Below are positions 62,984-64,000 of a stretch of 64,000 nucleotides of DNA, piece by piece. Source of the DNA: Roseomonas sp. (lineage in GTDB: Bacteria; Pseudomonadota; Alphaproteobacteria; Acetobacterales; Acetobacteraceae); assembly GCA_020249435.1 (NCBI GenBank), contig JADCFQ010000012.1:1-64000 (forward strand). The letters are read 5' to 3'. Positions within the stretch are counted from its first letter, which is position 1; the number at the start of each line of letters is the position of its first letter. The translations under genes were made by a program, and so were the position numbers. The notes under the pieces are model-generated. The model made no database searches and was not told the origin of the DNA. It saw only the letters and a list, made by a program, of their open reading frames with translations.

Positions 62984-63805
62984 TCAGACCAAGGGCATAA
63001 CCGCTTCCAACCCGCCACCAATGCGCAAGGGTGCCACGCGCCGCGCCAGCCCGGTCGCGTCATCCGTTTCCACAAACAGGCCGCAGATCGTCGCTTCGTT
63101 TTCCGCCGGGGCCAGCCGTTCCGCCGGCACCTTGCGCCAGAAGCGGATGGAAGCGCCGGCCTTTTGCATGCCGATCACGCTGTCATAATCGCCGCACATG
63201 CCGGCATCGGTCTGAAACGCTGTGCCGCCGGGCAGGATACGATGATCAGCGGTCGGCACGTGCGTATGGGTGCCAATTACCAGGCTGACGCGGCCATCGA
63301 AACTATGGCCCATGGCCTGTTTCTCCGATGACGCCTCGGCATGGAAATCAATGATGATGGCTTGCACCGTGCCATGAGGGCCGAGGCTATGCTGCGCCAA
63401 TTCCGCCTGAATGGCGCGGAAGGGATCATCCAACGGTTCCATGAACAAGCGCCCCATGGCCTGCAACACCAAGGCGCGCCTGCCATCGGCCAGCACCGCC
63501 ACCACCGCGCCCTTCCCCGGCGTGCCCGGCGGGTAATTCAGCGGGCGGATCAGGCGGGGTTCGCCCTCAATATAGGGGATGATTTCCTTGCGATCCCACG
63601 CGTGATTGCCAAGCGTCAGCACATCAGCACCCGCCATGAACAGCGCGCGCGCCATCTCGGGCGCCAGCCCGAACCCGTGGGAGGCATTTTCCGCATTCAC
63701 CACCACAAGATCGAGCCGGAGCTTTTCGCGAAGCGCGGGCAAGGTTGCGATGACGGCATCACGCCCGGCGCGGCCAACAATATCGCCAAGGAAAAGCAGC
63801 CTCAC
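62984..63805 (-). CDS. YmdB-type (TIGR00282) metallophosphoesterase
   Basis: 273 residues. The motifs are [10 protein letters not shown] near the N terminus, [17 protein letters not shown] and, near the C terminus, [28 protein letters not shown]. The family contains 2',3'-cyclic nucleotide phosphodiesterase activity (Bacillus YmdB). The start is best taken as GTG at 63805, giving VRLLFLGD as in relatives, with GTGA overlapping the stop of the upstream gene; a TTG at 63820 would add five residues. Confidence 0.9.
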   Translation of the reverse strand: MRLLFLGDIVGRAGRDAVIATLPALREKLRLDLVVVNAENASHGFGLAPEMARALFMAGADVLTLGNHAWDRKEIIPYIEGEPRLIRPLNYPPGTPGKGAVVAVLADGRRALVLQAMGRLFMEPLDDPFRAIQAELAQHSLGPHGTVQAIIIDFHAEASSEKQAMGHSFDGRVSLVIGTHTHVPTADHRILPGGTAFQTDAGMCGDYDSVIGMQKAGASIRFWRKVPAERLAPAENEATICGLFVETDDATGLARRVAPLRIGGGLEAVMPLV

Positions 63806-64000
63806 ACCGGGTCTCCACAAAGAATGACGCCCGCTTCGGTGGCGATCAGGGGCAGGCGAAAATCCTGCGGCCCCGCTGGCACTTCGGGCATTTCCTGCCC
63901 CGCATAGGCGATGCCGATGGCTTTTGCACCCGGCAGCGCGGCCAGCGTGCGGTCATAATAGCCGCCACCATAGCCAAGCCGGCGCCCGGCGCGGTCAAAG
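63802..64000 (-). CDS. 5-formyltetrahydrofolate cyclo-ligase, 3' part only
   Basis: The C-terminal 66 residues of a cyclo-ligase read from the right edge of the window: FDRAGRRLGYGGGYYDRTLA with the family-hallmark GxGxGYYDR, then [16 protein letters not shown] and TGA at 63802-63804. It converts 5-formyl- to 5,10-methenyl-tetrahydrofolate. The gene runs off the right edge, so start and N-terminal two thirds are unseen. Its stop overlaps the ymdB-type start (GTGA). The order cyclo-ligase, ymdB, yebC is frequently found in Alphaproteobacteria. Confidence 0.9.
   Translation of the reverse strand, partial: FDRAGRRLGYGGGYYDRTLAALPGAKAIGIAYAGQEMPEVPAGPQDFRLPLIATEAGVILCGDPV

Noticed and set aside
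1-64000. tRNA or rRNA genes and insertion sequences
   Set aside because: None recognised by eye on either strand; small tRNAs could still be missed without a covariance scan.

Overview
The window reads as a continuous chromosomal segment of a high-GC alphaproteobacterium. The best guess is Rhodospirillales, in or near Acetobacteraceae (Roseomonas-like). The basis is the gene content: Bug-type tripartite tricarboxylate receptors, two CaiB/BaiF CoA-transferases, a three-gene proton-translocating transhydrogenase (pntAA-pntAB-pntB), class II DAHP synthase, a short type-2-like GltX beside CysS, and a YmdB-YebC neighbourhood. Genes are tightly packed, with many ATGA, GTGA or TGATG stop/start overlaps. 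I see no rRNA, tRNA, prophage, insertion sequence or CRISPR array, and almost no transcriptional regulators (only YebC).

Region 1 (1-16.7 kb) is catabolic and transport accessory DNA. It holds a CoxG-like SRPBCC protein with a ThDP enzyme, three tandem 58-bp palindromic repeat units, an enoyl-CoA hydratase-fold protein lacking both usual glutamates, a Bug receptor, a class III aminotransferase, an amidase, an orphan family-5 ABC receptor, a trypsin-like protease, a CaiB-type CoA-transferase with rearranged domain order, a chemoreceptor, a normal CaiB CoA-transferase and an acyl-CoA synthetase.

Region 2 (16.7-33 kb) is mostly housekeeping: oligoendopeptidase F with an AarF/UbiB-like kinase, two small exported proteins, transhydrogenase, TrmJ with a DUF305 protein, then a run pncB / nadE / unknown / gltX / cysS joined by ATGA overlaps or short gaps, and DAHP synthase. 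NAD supply (pncB, nadE) and NADPH production (pntAA-AB-B) lie close together.

Region 3 (33-44 kb) carries a beta-lactamase-fold hydrolase, glutathione-dependent formaldehyde dehydrogenase, an MFS carrier, glutathione reductase, a MaoC hydratase, an aldehyde dehydrogenase, and a cassette of fumarylacetoacetase, two tandem cyclase-family paralogues and a second Bug receptor.

Region 4 (44-50.1 kb) has the amino-sugar pair glmU-glmS, a small membrane protein, a deletion remnant of a third Bug receptor gene that no intact ORF explains, and a TPR-glycosyltransferase fusion.

Region 5 (50.2-61 kb) looks like a short-chain carboxylate uptake and activation locus: a two-subunit sodium:solute symporter with an EF-hand-like loop, two small membrane proteins, an unknown 200-residue protein, an MHS-family carrier with a periplasmic insert, a CBS-DUF294 nucleotidyltransferase-like protein, a DEDDh exonuclease and an acetyl/propionyl-CoA synthetase. 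Region 6 (61-64 kb) has a GNAT acetyltransferase, a thioesterase, YebC, a YmdB-type phosphoesterase and the truncated end of 5-formyltetrahydrofolate cyclo-ligase.
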